Assembly: GCF_016863495.1 (NCBI RefSeq)
Contig: NZ_BOOZ01000005.1
Coordinates: 62,001-126,000, forward strand
Direction of reading: 5' to 3'
Length of the DNA: 64,000 nucleotides
Source: Micromonospora andamanensis
GTDB taxonomy: Bacteria; Actinomycetota; Actinomycetes; Mycobacteriales; Micromonosporaceae
Position 1 is the first letter of the stretch. Each line of letters opens with the position of its first letter. Positions 8,069 to 17,160 of the stretch are shown in pieces. Made by a program: the position numbers and the translations under genes. The notes under the pieces were generated by a model that saw only the letters and a list, made by a program, of their open reading frames with translations, was not told the DNA's origin and ran no database searches.

Positions 8069-10114
8069 TCAGCGTGTCGCGCGACCTCCCGCAGCCGCCG
8101 GCGCCTGCGCGGCGCGTACCGGCCGGACCACCCAGGCCAGCACCACGCTCGCCACGAACAGCACCAACAGGTAGATACCGAGTGTAGCCAGACCAATACT
8201 CACGATTCCGGCGATCGCCGTCAGGGCGAGCACCGCCGAGCGTCCCTCCCAGCCGAGCGTGGCGGCGTGCAGCGGTGGTGCGGGCTGCCGCTTCTCCAGC
8301 CGGGCGACCAGGTCGTAGTGGTGCAGGGTGAGGACGAAGACGTACCCGAAGATCAGCCAGGGCGGCGCACCGCCGATCACCCCGACGGCGACGGCGAACA
8401 GGTACTCGGCGGCCCGCAGCGCGGCCGGCACCAGCCAGTCCAACGGCCCGTTGTGTGCCGCCCCCGACCCGGCCGCGGCGACCAGCAGGACCAGCAGCAC
8501 CACCGGCACCGCCACCCACCGCAGCCACGACGCGGTGCTCCCGCTACCCGGCACCTCCACAAGCGTCACCAGCAGCAGCGTCGCCGCACCGACGGCCGCG
8601 GCCGTCGCGAGCACCAGCGGCCCCGGTCGACGCAGCACCGGCAGCCGGGCGGCCAGTGGGCCGTCGTCGCGATGCAGGGTCGCGTCGAGCGTGTCCAGCA
8701 CCGGCACCCACATCCAGCGCGCCCGCAGCGTCCGCAGCGCACCGGTGTACGCGAACGCCAGCACGCCCCAGGTCAGCACCGCCAGCAGGGCGATCCGCTG
8801 GTCGAAGAGCGCCACGGCCAGCGAGATCAACGCCCACCGTTCGCCGATCGGGAAGACCACTGTGCGCTTGAGCCAGTACGACACCGAACCGGTGTCCGCC
8901 TGCACCCGCGTCGAGGCCGCGTTGAGCCGGTCGCCGATCCCACCGCCACCAGCGCCGACGCTCTTCGGCCGGCGCGCCGCCTCGTCGTGCAGCACGCCGT
9001 ACCACGCGTCGGTCATGTGCCGCACGGTCTGCATCGTCAGCGCGGCGATCGCGAGGGCCCAGCCGTACCGGAACCCGGCGGCCGTGGCGCCCCAGCCGAG
9101 ACCGGCGTAGACCAGGTACTCCTTCGCCCGGTCGGCCATCGTGTCCAGCCAGCCGCCCCAGGCACTGAAGTTGCGGGTGTACCGGGCCAACTGGCCGTCC
9201 ACGCAGTCCAGCACGAACCCGAGATAGAGCAGTACCGCGCCGACGACAAGCAGCGGCCGGCCACCGGCGGCGAACATCGCCGCCGCAGCCGCCGCGAAGG
9301 CCACCGAGACCATCGTCACGGCTGTCGGGCTCAGCCCCAGCCGGGCGCAGACCTTCGTCACGTACGGCGACCAGGTGCTGACGAAGAAGGTGGTGAAGAA
9401 GTCGTCCTTCTCCTTCACCGACAGCCGCAGTTCGGCCCGGTCCTCGTCGACCGCCGCCACCGCGGCCTCCGCCCGGGCCAGGCCGGCGGCCTCGTCGACC
9501 CGGTGCGCGACGAGCAGGCGTACCCGCTGCGCGAAGACCAGCGCGCCCTGCGCGGTGAGCGCGGCGAAGAGCTGGTCTACGACGGGACCGGTCGCCGGGT
9601 CCGGGTCGGCGACCGACCCGAGGGGCTCGAAGAGGTCGACCGCGACGGCTCCGGCCGGCAGCCGACCGGCGGCGACCGCACGGGCCGCCGCCACAAGCGC
9701 CGGCAGGTCGTCCCGACCGACCCGCACCGCGCCGCCGAAGATGCCGGTGGCCGCGCCGCCCGCCAGCTGTTCGGGGCGGCCGGCCTCGACCACCTGGCCG
9801 CGCTCCTCGCGCAGTACCGTCCGTCCGTCGGCGGGCGGGTCGGTCAGCACCAGCGCCACTGTCGGCCCGACCGGGCTGGTCACCAGGTGCCGCAGTACGG
9901 CCGTGTGTGCGACCAGGTCCACCCCGCTGACCACCACCGGACCGTCGGCCGACCCGGCCAGATCGGCCAGCTCGTCCAGGTCGGCGGCCGTCCGCACCTC
10001 GGTCGCACCGGCCCGACGCCACTGGGCGGCGAGCCGTTCACCAGTCGTCTCGCCGGTACCCGTCGGCAGGCTCGCGGCCGGTGATCCGGCGGCGAGCACG
10101 ATCGCGAGGGTCAC
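8069..10114 (-). CDS. CDP-alcohol phosphatidyltransferase with N-terminal nucleotidyltransferase-like domain
   Basis: A 681-aa protein. The N-terminal about 280 residues begin TLAIVLAAGSPAA, like a MobA/GT-A nucleotidyltransferase, though the usual metal-binding residues are not obvious, so activity there is uncertain. The C-terminal half carries the CDP-alcohol transferase signature DG-x2-AR-x8-G-x3-D-x3-D from about residue 306 (DGQLARY ... GGWLDTMAD), with all key Asp residues present. Several membrane helices follow. Known relatives include bifunctional inositol-phosphate cytidylyltransferase/DIPP synthases. The GTG start overlaps the tagH stop by 4 nt. In this operon it probably makes a phosphodiester-linked wall-polymer intermediate; the substrate is inferred only. 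Confidence 0.85.
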   Translation of the reverse strand: MTLAIVLAAGSPAASLPTGTGETTGERLAAQWRRAGATEVRTAADLDELADLAGSADGPVVVSGVDLVAHTAVLRHLVTSPVGPTVALVLTDPPADGRTVLREERGQVVEAGRPEQLAGGAATGIFGGAVRVGRDDLPALVAAARAVAAGRLPAGAVAVDLFEPLGSVADPDPATGPVVDQLFAALTAQGALVFAQRVRLLVAHRVDEAAGLARAEAAVAAVDEDRAELRLSVKEKDDFFTTFFVSTWSPYVTKVCARLGLSPTAVTMVSVAFAAAAAAMFAAGGRPLLVVGAVLLYLGFVLDCVDGQLARYTRNFSAWGGWLDTMADRAKEYLVYAGLGWGATAAGFRYGWALAIAALTMQTVRHMTDAWYGVLHDEAARRPKSVGAGGGGIGDRLNAASTRVQADTGSVSYWLKRTVVFPIGERWALISLAVALFDQRIALLAVLTWGVLAFAYTGALRTLRARWMWVPVLDTLDATLHRDDGPLAARLPVLRRPGPLVLATAAAVGAATLLLVTLVEVPGSGSTASWLRWVAVPVVLLVLLVAAAGSGAAHNGPLDWLVPAALRAAEYLFAVAVGVIGGAPPWLIFGYVFVLTLHHYDLVARLEKRQPAPPLHAATLGWEGRSAVLALTAIAGIVSIGLATLGIYLLVLFVASVVLAWVVRPVRAAQAPAAAGGRATR

Positions 10115-10857
10115 CGGGGTACCGCGTCGTGGTACGCGGCCAGCGCCTCGGCGATGGTGCCGTCGACGCTCAGCCGGCCCGCGTCGAGGAAGAGGCCCCG
10201 ACGACAGAACCGGGTCAGATCCTTTTCGTTGTGTGACACCAGCACCAGAGTGCGCCCCTCCCCGAGCAGACGGTCGATTGTCGTGTAGCACTTCTTGCGG
10301 AACTCGGCGTCGCCCACCGCCGTCACCTCGTCCATCAGCAGGATCGGGTGCGGCAGGTGCGAGATGATCGCGAACCCGAGCCGCACCTTCATGCCTGACG
10401 AGTAGTGCCGTACCGAGGTGTCGATGGCCCGTTCCACCTGCTCACCGGCGAACGAGACGATCTCGTCGAAGTGCCGTTTCAGGTAGCCCGACGACAGCCC
10501 GTGCAGGCCGCCCACCAGGTACAGGTTCTCCCGCCCGGTGAGGTCGTTGGAGAAGCCGGCGGAGAGTTCCAGCAGCGGCGCGACGTCACCGGAGACCCGG
10601 ATCCGCCCCTCGTCGGGGATCAGCACCCCGGCGATCAGCCGCAGCAGGGTGCTCTTGCCGGTGCCGTTGCGGCCGATCACCCCGACGGTCTCCCCCGGCG
10701 CGATCGAGAAGGAGACGTCGCGCAGCGGCCAGAACCGGCCGTCGGAGGCACCCCGGGTACCCCGGTGGATGAACAGTTCCCGCAGCCGCAACTGCCGGCG
10801 GCGGTTACGGACGAACCGGATGCCGAGGCCCTCGGCCTCGATGATCGTGTCGCCCAT
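10111..10857 (-). CDS. tagH: Polysaccharide/teichoic acid ABC exporter ATPase (TagH/RfbE type)
   Basis: The nucleotide-binding subunit of a wall-polymer exporter, 248 aa. Seen: Walker A GRNGTGKST at residues 62-70, signature YSSGMKVRLGFA, Walker B ILLMDEVTAVGD and an H-loop VLVSHNEKDL. The helix after the first strand and the YSSGM signature are typical of the TagH/Wzt family. It lacks the extra C-terminal carbohydrate-binding domain found in some Wzt proteins. The ATG shares one base with the permease stop (TGATG), so the two subunits are translationally coupled. It works with the adjacent TagG-like permease. Confidence 0.92.
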   Translation of the reverse strand: MGDTIIEAEGLGIRFVRNRRRQLRLRELFIHRGTRGASDGRFWPLRDVSFSIAPGETVGVIGRNGTGKSTLLRLIAGVLIPDEGRIRVSGDVAPLLELSAGFSNDLTGRENLYLVGGLHGLSSGYLKRHFDEIVSFAGEQVERAIDTSVRHYSSGMKVRLGFAIISHLPHPILLMDEVTAVGDAEFRKKCYTTIDRLLGEGRTLVLVSHNEKDLTRFCRRGLFLDAGRLSVDGTIAEALAAYHDAVPR

Positions 10858-11684
10858 CAGAGTTCCTTGAGCACTGCGGGTTCGAGCCGGCGGAACGCCC
10901 ACCAACCCGCCACGAGCAGCAGCACGCTGATGCCGACCGTGGTGGTGAGCAGTCGGGCACCCGGGAACTCGTCGGGATACCAGACCGCGTGATGCAGTTG
11001 GAAGATGCCGACCAGCGGGTTGATCTCGTAGGCCGCCCTGAGCCAGCCCGGCAGGCCCGAGTCGCGGACCAGGCTCAGCGGGTAGATGATCGGCGTGGCG
11101 TAGAAGAGCACCCGGATGACCAGGCGCATGAACCGCTCCACGTCCCGCATCAGCACGTTGAACGCGGACAGCAGCAACGCCAGCCCGATCAACAGGGTCG
11201 CCTGCACCAGCACCGCGAGCGGCAGGGCGAGCAGCGACCAGCCCGGTTCGATCCGGCCCTGCGCCGCGTACCAGATCGCGATGGCGGCCAGGATCGGCAG
11301 GCCGGCGGCGTACTCGGCGAAGCGGCCGACGACGCGGCCGATCGGAAAGACCTGTCGGGGCACGTTCATCGTGGTGATCAACCGGGACTGGCCGGTAAGT
11401 GCGTGGGTGGCCTCGCTCAGCGCCGAACTGGTCCACATCCAGGCGAAGATTCCGGTGATCAGGAACAACGGGTACGACCCGGCCGCCTCGCCGAGATGGC
11501 GGTTGGTGTCGCGGGAGTAGAGCACGCCGAAGACGAACCAGTAGATCGCGCCCATGCCCAGCGGCTCGATCAACGACCAGAGGTAACCCAGCACGGACTG
11601 CTGGTACTTCACCGCCAGGTCGCGTCTGACCAGAATGCGCAGCGAACCGCGGTGCGACCACAACGCTCCGACGCCAGAGGTCAC
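10857..11684 (-). CDS. tagG: Polysaccharide/teichoic acid ABC exporter permease (TagG type)
   Basis: A 275-aa ABC-2 type integral membrane subunit. Seen: the N-terminal amphipathic RDLAVKYQQSVLGYLWSLIEPL motif is the signature of TagG/Wzm/KpsM permeases, followed by about six hydrophobic segments and the YEINPLVGIFQLHHAVWYPD stretch near the C-terminus. GGGAG precedes the GTG start by 7 nt. It is the first gene of a four-gene minus-strand unit with tagH, the CDP-alcohol transferase and the GT2-TagF fusion, which together predict synthesis and export of a phosphodiester-linked wall glycopolymer. Confidence 0.92.
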   Translation of the reverse strand: MTSGVGALWSHRGSLRILVRRDLAVKYQQSVLGYLWSLIEPLGMGAIYWFVFGVLYSRDTNRHLGEAAGSYPLFLITGIFAWMWTSSALSEATHALTGQSRLITTMNVPRQVFPIGRVVGRFAEYAAGLPILAAIAIWYAAQGRIEPGWSLLALPLAVLVQATLLIGLALLLSAFNVLMRDVERFMRLVIRVLFYATPIIYPLSLVRDSGLPGWLRAAYEINPLVGIFQLHHAVWYPDEFPGARLLTTTVGISVLLLVAGWWAFRRLEPAVLKEL

Positions 11685-11748
11685 CGCCGTCTCCCGCCTG
11701 CTGAACGGACGACAGGTTAGCAGCCGGTGAACACCGCCCGACGAGCCC

Positions 11749-13179
11749 TCAGCACTCGATCACGTTGACGGCCAGGCCACCGCGTGCCGTCTCCTTGTAC
11801 TTCACCTTCATGTCCGCGCCGGTCTCCCGCATGGTCTTGATGACCTTGTCGAGCGAGACGGCGTGCACCCCGTCGCCGCGCAGCGCGAGCCGGGCGGCGG
11901 TGATCGCCTTGATGCTAGCCACCGCGTTGCGTTCGATGCACGGGATCTGCACCAGGCCACCGACCGGGTCGCAGGTCAGGCCCAGGTTGTGCTCCATGCC
12001 GATCTCTGCGGCGTTCTCCACCTGGGCCGGCGTACCGCCAAGCGCCTCGGCCAACCCGGCGGCGGCCATCGAGCAGGCCGAGCCGACCTCGCCCTGGCAA
12101 CCCACCTCCGCGCCGGAGATCGACGCGTTCTCCTTGAACAGCACCCCGATGGCGCCGGCCGCCAGCAGGAACCGGACCACCCCCTCGTCGGAGGCGCCCG
12201 GTACGAACCGCGCGTAGTAGTGCAGCACCGCCGGGATGATCCCGGCCGCCCCGTTCGTCGGCGCGGTCACCACCCGTCCGCCGGCCGCGTTCTCCTCGTT
12301 GACGGCCAGCGCGAACAACGTCACCCAGTCCATCACGTGCAACGGATCCCCACCGGCACCCGCTACCGGCCCGGCCAGCGCTGCTCCACCGGCGGGCCCA
12401 GCTGCGGCCGGAACAGCGGCGTCCGCCTCCAGGCTGCGACGGAGTTCGGCGGCGCGGCGGCGCACCTTCAGGCCACCGGGCAGGGTGCCGTCGCGGGTGC
12501 AACCGCGCTCGACGCACTCCCGCATGACCCGCCAGATGTCGAGCAGCCCGGCTCGGACGTCCGCCTCGGCCCGCCAGGACACCTCGTTGGCGAGCATTAC
12601 CTCGCTTATCGAAAGCCCGGTCGCGGCGGTCACGTCGAGCAGTTGCGCGCCGGTGAGGAACGGGTACCGGACGGGGGTGCTGTCCGGCTTGATCCGGTCC
12701 GCCCCGGCCGCCGCCTCGTCCACCACGAACCCGCCACCCACCGAGTAGTAGGTGCGCGTCCGCAGCTCGGCCCCGCTCGCGTCGAACGCCGAGAAGATCA
12801 TCCCGTTCGGGTGGTACGGCAACGACCGGCGGCGGTGCAGGGTCAGGTCCCGTTCCGGGTCAAAGTCGATCTCGTGCGTGTCGAGCAGGGCCAGCCGACG
12901 CTCTGCCCGGATCCGGCCCACCCGCGCCTCGACGCTGTCCGTGTCGACCGTCTCCGGGGCCTCGCCGGCGAGACCGAGCAGCACCGCCCGGTCACTGCCG
13001 TGCCCGTGCCCGGTGGCGCCGAGGGAACCGAACAACTCGGCCCGCACCTGGACGGCCTCGGTGAGCAGTCCGTCGGCCTTGAGCCCGGCGACGAAGGTAC
13101 GCGCCGCCCGCATCGGCCCCACCGTGTGCGAGCTCGACGGCCCGATACCCACACTGAACAGGTCGAACACGCTGATCAT
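11749..13179 (-). CDS. sdaA: L-serine ammonia-lyase (L-serine dehydratase), single-chain, Fe-S
   Basis: Deaminates L-serine to pyruvate and ammonia in the cytoplasm. Seen: 476 aa, full length for the one-chain form, with the beta domain first ([21 protein letters not shown]) and the catalytic alpha domain after about residue 200. The 4Fe-4S cysteines are in [14 protein letters not shown] and [21 protein letters not shown] is just upstream of the ATG. The gene stands alone and is divergent from a PspC peptide gene. I looked for a glycine riboswitch in the leader and found none. Assignment is firm. Confidence 0.96.
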   Translation of the reverse strand: MISVFDLFSVGIGPSSSHTVGPMRAARTFVAGLKADGLLTEAVQVRAELFGSLGATGHGHGSDRAVLLGLAGEAPETVDTDSVEARVGRIRAERRLALLDTHEIDFDPERDLTLHRRRSLPYHPNGMIFSAFDASGAELRTRTYYSVGGGFVVDEAAAGADRIKPDSTPVRYPFLTGAQLLDVTAATGLSISEVMLANEVSWRAEADVRAGLLDIWRVMRECVERGCTRDGTLPGGLKVRRRAAELRRSLEADAAVPAAAGPAGGAALAGPVAGAGGDPLHVMDWVTLFALAVNEENAAGGRVVTAPTNGAAGIIPAVLHYYARFVPGASDEGVVRFLLAAGAIGVLFKENASISGAEVGCQGEVGSACSMAAAGLAEALGGTPAQVENAAEIGMEHNLGLTCDPVGGLVQIPCIERNAVASIKAITAARLALRGDGVHAVSLDKVIKTMRETGADMKVKYKETARGGLAVNVIEC

Positions 13180-13603
13180 GACTGTGCCTTCTCGCCGTCG
13201 CCGGGGTTACCGGTAAGCGGCCGGTCATGGTCGACTCCGTGTTGGGGAGCCGACCCGGTTCTGGCCGGTCCCCGATACGGTCCGGCCCTGGTGACGCCCG
13301 GGTGAGGGCGTCCGACCGGCGAGCCTACTACCCAGAACGCGACCGTGACCGACGTGCGAGCGCTGTCGAGCTGACGGCGCAGACGGATCACACCCGCGAC
13401 AGCGCGGACGGCGCAACTCGACAGCTACCGCAGCATCGCGGTTGCCCCTGATCCCGACGACAGGCGTCGTCCGGAACCCACGCGGGTAAGCACCTACGGG
13501 TCAGCGGGGTGGCCTTCCTCCTCCCGACCGAGGTCAGGGCGGCCATCCATCCCTAGCGTTGATTCCAGCAGCGGCGGATCGCCGCAGAGGGGAAGTATCG
13601 ACG
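13180..13603. other. Divergent intergenic region with a spaced inverted repeat
   Basis: These 424 bases separate sdaA (minus) from the PspC gene (plus) and should hold both promoters; I see no gene. GCTGTCGAG at 13362-13370 is complementary to CTCGACAGC at 13417-13425. The left arm extends to CTGTCGAGCTGA (13363-13374), a 12-mer that recurs as one arm of another inverted repeat near 35.4 kb. TAGCGT at about 13552 is a possible -10 element for the PspC gene. Confidence 0.45.
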
Positions 13604-13810
13604 ATGAGTCGCAAACTGGTCCGGCCCCGTGAGGGGCGCATGTTCGCCGGGGTCTGCGCCGGTCTGGCCCGGCGGTTCGGGACGTCCGCCGGGTTGATCC
13701 GGCTGCTGTTCCTGCTGTCGCTGCTGCTCCCGGGCACCCAGGTGATCGTCTACCTGGCGCTCTGGATCATCATGCCCAACGAGGACCGACACCTGGTCCC
13801 CGGCCACTGA
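13604..13810 (+). CDS. PspC domain small membrane protein
   Basis: A 68-aa PspC-domain peptide. Seen: MSRKLVRPREGRMFAGVCAGLARRFG followed by SAGLIRLLFLLSLLLPGTQVIVYLALWIIMPNED. This is the complete minimal domain, with an amphipathic start, a Gly-rich turn and one or two membrane segments. GAGGGGAAG lies upstream of the ATG. Known: PspC-like proteins act at the cytoplasmic membrane in envelope-stress responses, and stand-alone copies are common in actinomycetes with unknown partners. No psp genes are nearby. Confidence 0.88.
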   Translation: MSRKLVRPREGRMFAGVCAGLARRFGTSAGLIRLLFLLSLLLPGTQVIVYLALWIIMPNEDRHLVPGH

Positions 13811-13844
13811 CCGACCCCCCATCCCCACCCGCCGCGCGCCGCAG

Positions 13845-13902
13845 GCCGCGCGCCGCCGTTGATGGCGCAACATCACCGTTGTTGCTGTATCCGGCGCGCG
13901 GC
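13845..13902. terminator. Hairpin between convergent PspC and DUF4230 genes
   Basis: GCCGCGCGCCG at 13845-13855 pairs perfectly with CGGCGCGCGGC at 13892-13902. A second copy of the left arm lies at 13831-13841. The loop holds GCAACATCACCGTTGTTGCTG, closely related to the arm of the terminator at 42470-42490. The position between convergent gene ends suggests bidirectional termination. Confidence 0.6.
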
Positions 13903-14011
13903 AGGCGACAAAAACCCCGAAGTTGTACGCCCAGCTATGAGGGCTGATCGCCGACGACGGTTGCCGCCTGCTGGCGGCGAACGGCGGGGTGGGGGGTGAC
14001 GGCGGGGGTGG

Positions 14012-14764
14012 TCAGGGGGCGATGTAGGTGACGCTCACCTGCTCGAAGCCGAGCGAGCGGAGCAGCCCCTCCAGCATCTTCCGGGTGTTCTCCTCGGCCC
14101 GGGCGTTCAGGCCGCTGTCCCGGGCCGCCGCGGTGATCCGGTCCTCGGCCAGCCGGTAGACCTCCTGCTGCCGGTTCGGGTCACCGCCGATCAGGTCGCC
14201 CACGCGGTTGAGCAGGCCGCGCTCCTCCGCGAAGACGTAGCTCTTCTCCAGGTCGAGGTTGGTCTCGGCCAGTTGCGGCGCCGGCAGCTTGATCTCCACC
14301 GACTTCCCGTCGGCCGACTGCACGATCGCCCCCTCGGTGAGGGTGCCGAAGTCGACGTACGCCTCGACGCTGCCCGCCCCGACGAACAAGGTCCGCTGGT
14401 TGAGCAGCCAGTCCGGCACGTTGCGCCTGTCGTTCTGCAGGTCGACCACGACCTGGAAGTTGCCCTCGGCGGCCACGTAGCGGCTGAGGTCCTGCATCGA
14501 CTGGAGCAGCGCCGGCTGAGAGCGGTCGGTCTGCTCCTTGGTGAACGGGTTGCGGAACTCGGGAAGGATCCCGGTGGTCTGCACGCCGAGCAGCACCACC
14601 ACGGCGAGCGCCGCCGCGCCGAGCACCCAGAGCAGGGCACGGACCGCGCCGCCACCGGAGGGCGGAGCCTGCGGTGGTGTGTCCGGGTCGTCCATGAGCA
14701 CATCGCCCGACCGCTGGTCGGTAAACCTGCTGGTGGGCTCGTTGATGTCGCCGTCGCGTGCCAT
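14012..14764 (-). CDS. DUF4230 membrane-anchored protein
   Basis: A 250-aa protein. Seen: a cytoplasmic N-terminus of about 45 residues, one membrane helix at about residues 42-62 (LLWVLGAAALAVVVLLGV), then an extracytoplasmic DUF4230 domain with LQSMQDLSRYVAAEGNFQVVV, EGAIVQSADGKSVEIKLPAP and a C-terminal GFEQVSVTYIAP. GGTGAGGG precedes the ATG. Known: DUF4230 is widespread and uncharacterised, with a prohibitin/SPFH-like look in the repeated strand pattern. It is the last gene of a minus-strand run, 98 nt after the acyl-CoA dehydrogenase. Confidence 0.85.
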   Translation of the reverse strand: MARDGDINEPTSRFTDQRSGDVLMDDPDTPPQAPPSGGGAVRALLWVLGAAALAVVVLLGVQTTGILPEFRNPFTKEQTDRSQPALLQSMQDLSRYVAAEGNFQVVVDLQNDRRNVPDWLLNQRTLFVGAGSVEAYVDFGTLTEGAIVQSADGKSVEIKLPAPQLAETNLDLEKSYVFAEERGLLNRVGDLIGGDPNRQQEVYRLAEDRITAAARDSGLNARAEENTRKMLEGLLRSLGFEQVSVTYIAP

Positions 14765-14862
14765 CGCCCTCACCGTCCTCGTCAGACGCGGTCTCTGTTG
14801 ATGACGGTAAGCCCAACCTACGACAGCCGCTCGCCGAGCCCGTCAGATGGAGTGGGCCAGGT

Positions 14863-16023
14863 TCAGGTGAACGCCGACACGCCGGTGAGTCGCTGCCCGA
14901 CGACCAGCTGGTGGATCTCCGAGGTGCCCTCGTAGGTCAGCACGCTCTCCAGGTTGTTGGCGTGCCGCATCACCGGATAGTCGCCGGAGACCCCGTTGGC
15001 GCCGAGGATGGTCCGGCACTGCCGGGCTATGGCCAGCGCCTCCCGTACGTTGTTCAGCTTGCCGACGCTGACCTGCTCGGGGCGCAGTTTCCCGGCGTCG
15101 GCGAGCCGGCCGAGCTGGAGCGCCAGCAGGTAGCCCTTGTTCCACTCGACAGCCATGTCGGCGAGCTTGGCCTGGGTGAGCTGGAAGCCGGCCAGCGGCC
15201 GACCGAACTGGGTACGGTTCGTCGCGTACGTCAGGGCGGTCTCCAGGCAGTCGCGGGCCGCACCGAGGGCACCCCAGACGATGCCGTGCCGGGCCTCGGT
15301 CAGGCAGCTCAACGGCGCCTTCAACCCGGTCGCGCCGGGCAGCTCGGCGTCCGCCGGCAGCCGGACGTCGGCGAGGGAGATCTCCCCGGTCAGCGAGGCG
15401 CGCAGCGACATCTTCCGGGCGATCTCCCGGGCCGTCACCCCCGACGTGTCCATCGGTACGGCGAAGCCCCGCACGCCGGCTTCGGTACGCGCCCAGATCA
15501 CCGCCACATCGGCGATCGGCGCGTTGGTGATCCACATCTTGGTGCCGTTGAGCACCCAGTCGTCGCCGTCGCGGCGGGCCCGGGTGGCCATCGAGGCCGG
15601 GTCGGAGCCGTGATCCGGCTCGGTCAGCCCGAACGAGCCGATCGCCTCACCGGCAGCCATCGCCGGCAGCCAGCGCTGCTTCTGCTCCTCGCTGCCGTAG
15701 CGCCAGATCGCGTACATGGCCAACGAACCCTGCACCGAGACCAGGGACCGGACACCCGAGTCACCGGCCTCCAGTTCCAGGCAGGCCAACCCGTACGCGA
15801 CGGCGGTCGAGCCGGCGCAGCCGTACCCGGTCAGATGCATGCCGAGCAGGCCGAGCTTGCCGAACTCGCGGGCCAGGTCGCGCGCCGGCACCTGGCCTGC
15901 CTCGTACCAGCCGGCGACGTGCGGGCGTACCAGGTCGTCGACCACCTGGCGCACGACGGCGCGGATCTGTCGCTCGTCCTCGGTAAGCGATGCGTCAAGG
16001 TCGAGCAGGTCCACCTGGGTCAC
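14863..16023 (-). CDS. Acyl-CoA dehydrogenase, glutaryl-CoA dehydrogenase-like
   Basis: An FAD-dependent acyl-CoA dehydrogenase of 386 aa. Seen: N-terminal helical domain, the middle strand domain GSFGLTEPDHGSDP ... WVLNGTKMWITNAP that binds FAD, TNRTQFGRPLAGFQL, and the C-terminal YEGTSEIHQLVVGQ with the catalytic Glu of the YEGT motif. The length and the FGRPLAGFQLTQ segment resemble glutaryl-CoA dehydrogenases, so lysine or tryptophan catabolism is possible, but specificity cannot be read. The GTG start overlaps the stop of the ParB-like gene as GTGA, so that small gene is part of its operon. Confidence 0.9.
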   Translation of the reverse strand: MTQVDLLDLDASLTEDERQIRAVVRQVVDDLVRPHVAGWYEAGQVPARDLAREFGKLGLLGMHLTGYGCAGSTAVAYGLACLELEAGDSGVRSLVSVQGSLAMYAIWRYGSEEQKQRWLPAMAAGEAIGSFGLTEPDHGSDPASMATRARRDGDDWVLNGTKMWITNAPIADVAVIWARTEAGVRGFAVPMDTSGVTAREIARKMSLRASLTGEISLADVRLPADAELPGATGLKAPLSCLTEARHGIVWGALGAARDCLETALTYATNRTQFGRPLAGFQLTQAKLADMAVEWNKGYLLALQLGRLADAGKLRPEQVSVGKLNNVREALAIARQCRTILGANGVSGDYPVMRHANNLESVLTYEGTSEIHQLVVGQRLTGVSAFT

Positions 16024-16325
16024 TCGACCGCCTCGGCGAGCACGAACACCCGGGCGTGGATCTGGTTGCGCTGCTGCAGCGCGGCACGCAGCGCCCGGTG
16101 CAGGCCGTCCTCCAGGTAGAGGCCACCGTTCCACTGCACGACGTGCGGGAACAGGTCACCGTAGAAGGTGGAGTCCTCGGCGAGGAGCTTGTCCAGCGCC
16201 AGCTCACGCTTGGTGGTGATGAGCTGATCCAGGCGCAGCGGACGGGGCGGAATCTCCGCCCACTGCTTCAGGGTCAGGTTGTGCTCCGGGTAGGGACGTC
16301 CGTCCCGGACCGCTCTGAAGATCAC
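16020..16325 (-). CDS. Small ParB/DGxHR-like conserved protein
   Basis: A 101-aa cytoplasmic protein. Seen: VIFRAVRDGRPYPEHNLTLKQWAEI ... LRLDQLITTKRELALDKLL, then LYLEDGLHRALRAAL. The last part resembles the DGHHR motif of ParB/Srx-fold proteins (nucleotide-dependent switches or nucleases), with Leu at the second His position. It overlaps the acyl-CoA dehydrogenase start by 4 nt. A GGGGGAGGGG tract lies upstream of the GTG. No toxin partner is adjacent. I cannot assign a function; ParB-like fold is inferred from one motif only. Confidence 0.6.
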   Translation of the reverse strand: MIFRAVRDGRPYPEHNLTLKQWAEIPPRPLRLDQLITTKRELALDKLLAEDSTFYGDLFPHVVQWNGGLYLEDGLHRALRAALQQRNQIHARVFVLAEAVE

Positions 16326-16514
16326 GACGGCACGCTCCCCTCCCCCTGACCGGCCGGTACCACGACGCCGGGCCGCGTCGCGGCGCTGCGCCGCGACCTG
16401 CGGCGCCGATGACCGTGCCAGCGTAGCCGGACCTCGCACGCCACGTTCTGCTCCCTGATGCCAGTTTCGCCACCGGTCGTCCGGTTCTCAACCGGACGAA
16501 CCCACAGGTTCGGG

Positions 16515-17117
16515 TCAGCTCCACCGTCCCCGCCGGACCACCTCGTCCACCGGACGGCGCCCCCGACGCAGCGACGGTGACCGGTGGTCGGGGGCGCGAT
16601 AACCGATAGTGAGGGCGCCGATCGGGTGGTACGCCTCCGGCACACCGAACGCCTCCCGGTAGGACTCCAACCGCTGTGGCGGGATGCCGAAGAAGCACGA
16701 ACCCAGCCCCTCGTCCACCGCGGTGAGCATCATCAGCAGCGCGGCGAAGCCGGTGTCCACGTACCAGTAGGGCACCGGCCAACGATCCGTCGACCGGTCC
16801 GCCCAACCCTTGTCCGGCTCGGCGTACCGCTCCAGGTAGACCGAGCGGTTGGCGTGCGGCACCACGATCAGCGGGGCCCGACGCATCCCGGTGAGCCACC
16901 GCCCCATCCCGCCGCCCTCCGGGGTGCTGGCCGTCCAGAAGCGCTCCCGGTCCTCCGGCGACTCCAGCACCAGGAAGCCCCAGCCCTGGGAGAAGCCGGC
17001 GGACGGGGCCCGCACCGCGTGCTCCAGCAGCCGCTCCAGCACCTGAGGCGGGACCGGCCGGCCCGGGTCGTAGTTGCGCACCATCCGACGCCGCCGGACC
17101 ACCTCCGCGAACTCCAC
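16515..17117 (-). CDS. Nitroreductase family FMN oxidoreductase
   Basis: A 200-aa nitroreductase-fold protein. Seen: FAEVVRRRRMVRNYDP, where the Arg-rich FMN-binding start is typical, then RAPSAGFSQGWGFLVLES, the central helix VDTGFAALLMMLTAVDEGLGSCFFG and GALTIGYRAPD near the C-terminus. Known family members bind FMN and reduce nitro, quinone or flavin substrates. The substrate is not predictable. I start at the GTG before EFAEVV because GGAGGAG is 6 nt upstream; an in-frame GTG 15 nt earlier overlaps that site. It follows the aldose epimerase on the same strand by 43 nt. Confidence 0.88.
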   Translation of the reverse strand: MEFAEVVRRRRMVRNYDPGRPVPPQVLERLLEHAVRAPSAGFSQGWGFLVLESPEDRERFWTASTPEGGGMGRWLTGMRRAPLIVVPHANRSVYLERYAEPDKGWADRSTDRWPVPYWYVDTGFAALLMMLTAVDEGLGSCFFGIPPQRLESYREAFGVPEAYHPIGALTIGYRAPDHRSPSLRRGRRPVDEVVRRGRWS

Positions 17118-17160
17118 GCCGTACTCCTCCACTTGCTCCGCCCGGTAGGTGACCGGACGC

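Noticed and set aside
7139..10084. 981-codon plus-strand open frame opposite the wall-polymer genes
   Set aside because: Its product is Arg/Gly/Pro/His-rich with no domain, and it crosses two real minus-strand genes. Such long antisense frames are routine at this GC content.
13180..13603. Glycine riboswitch upstream of sdaA
   Set aside because: None of the conserved glycine aptamer segments could be found on the minus strand.
16326..16514. Toxin or partner gene beside the ParB-like protein
   Set aside because: No frame with a start signal or composition typical of a gene was found in the 189 bases.
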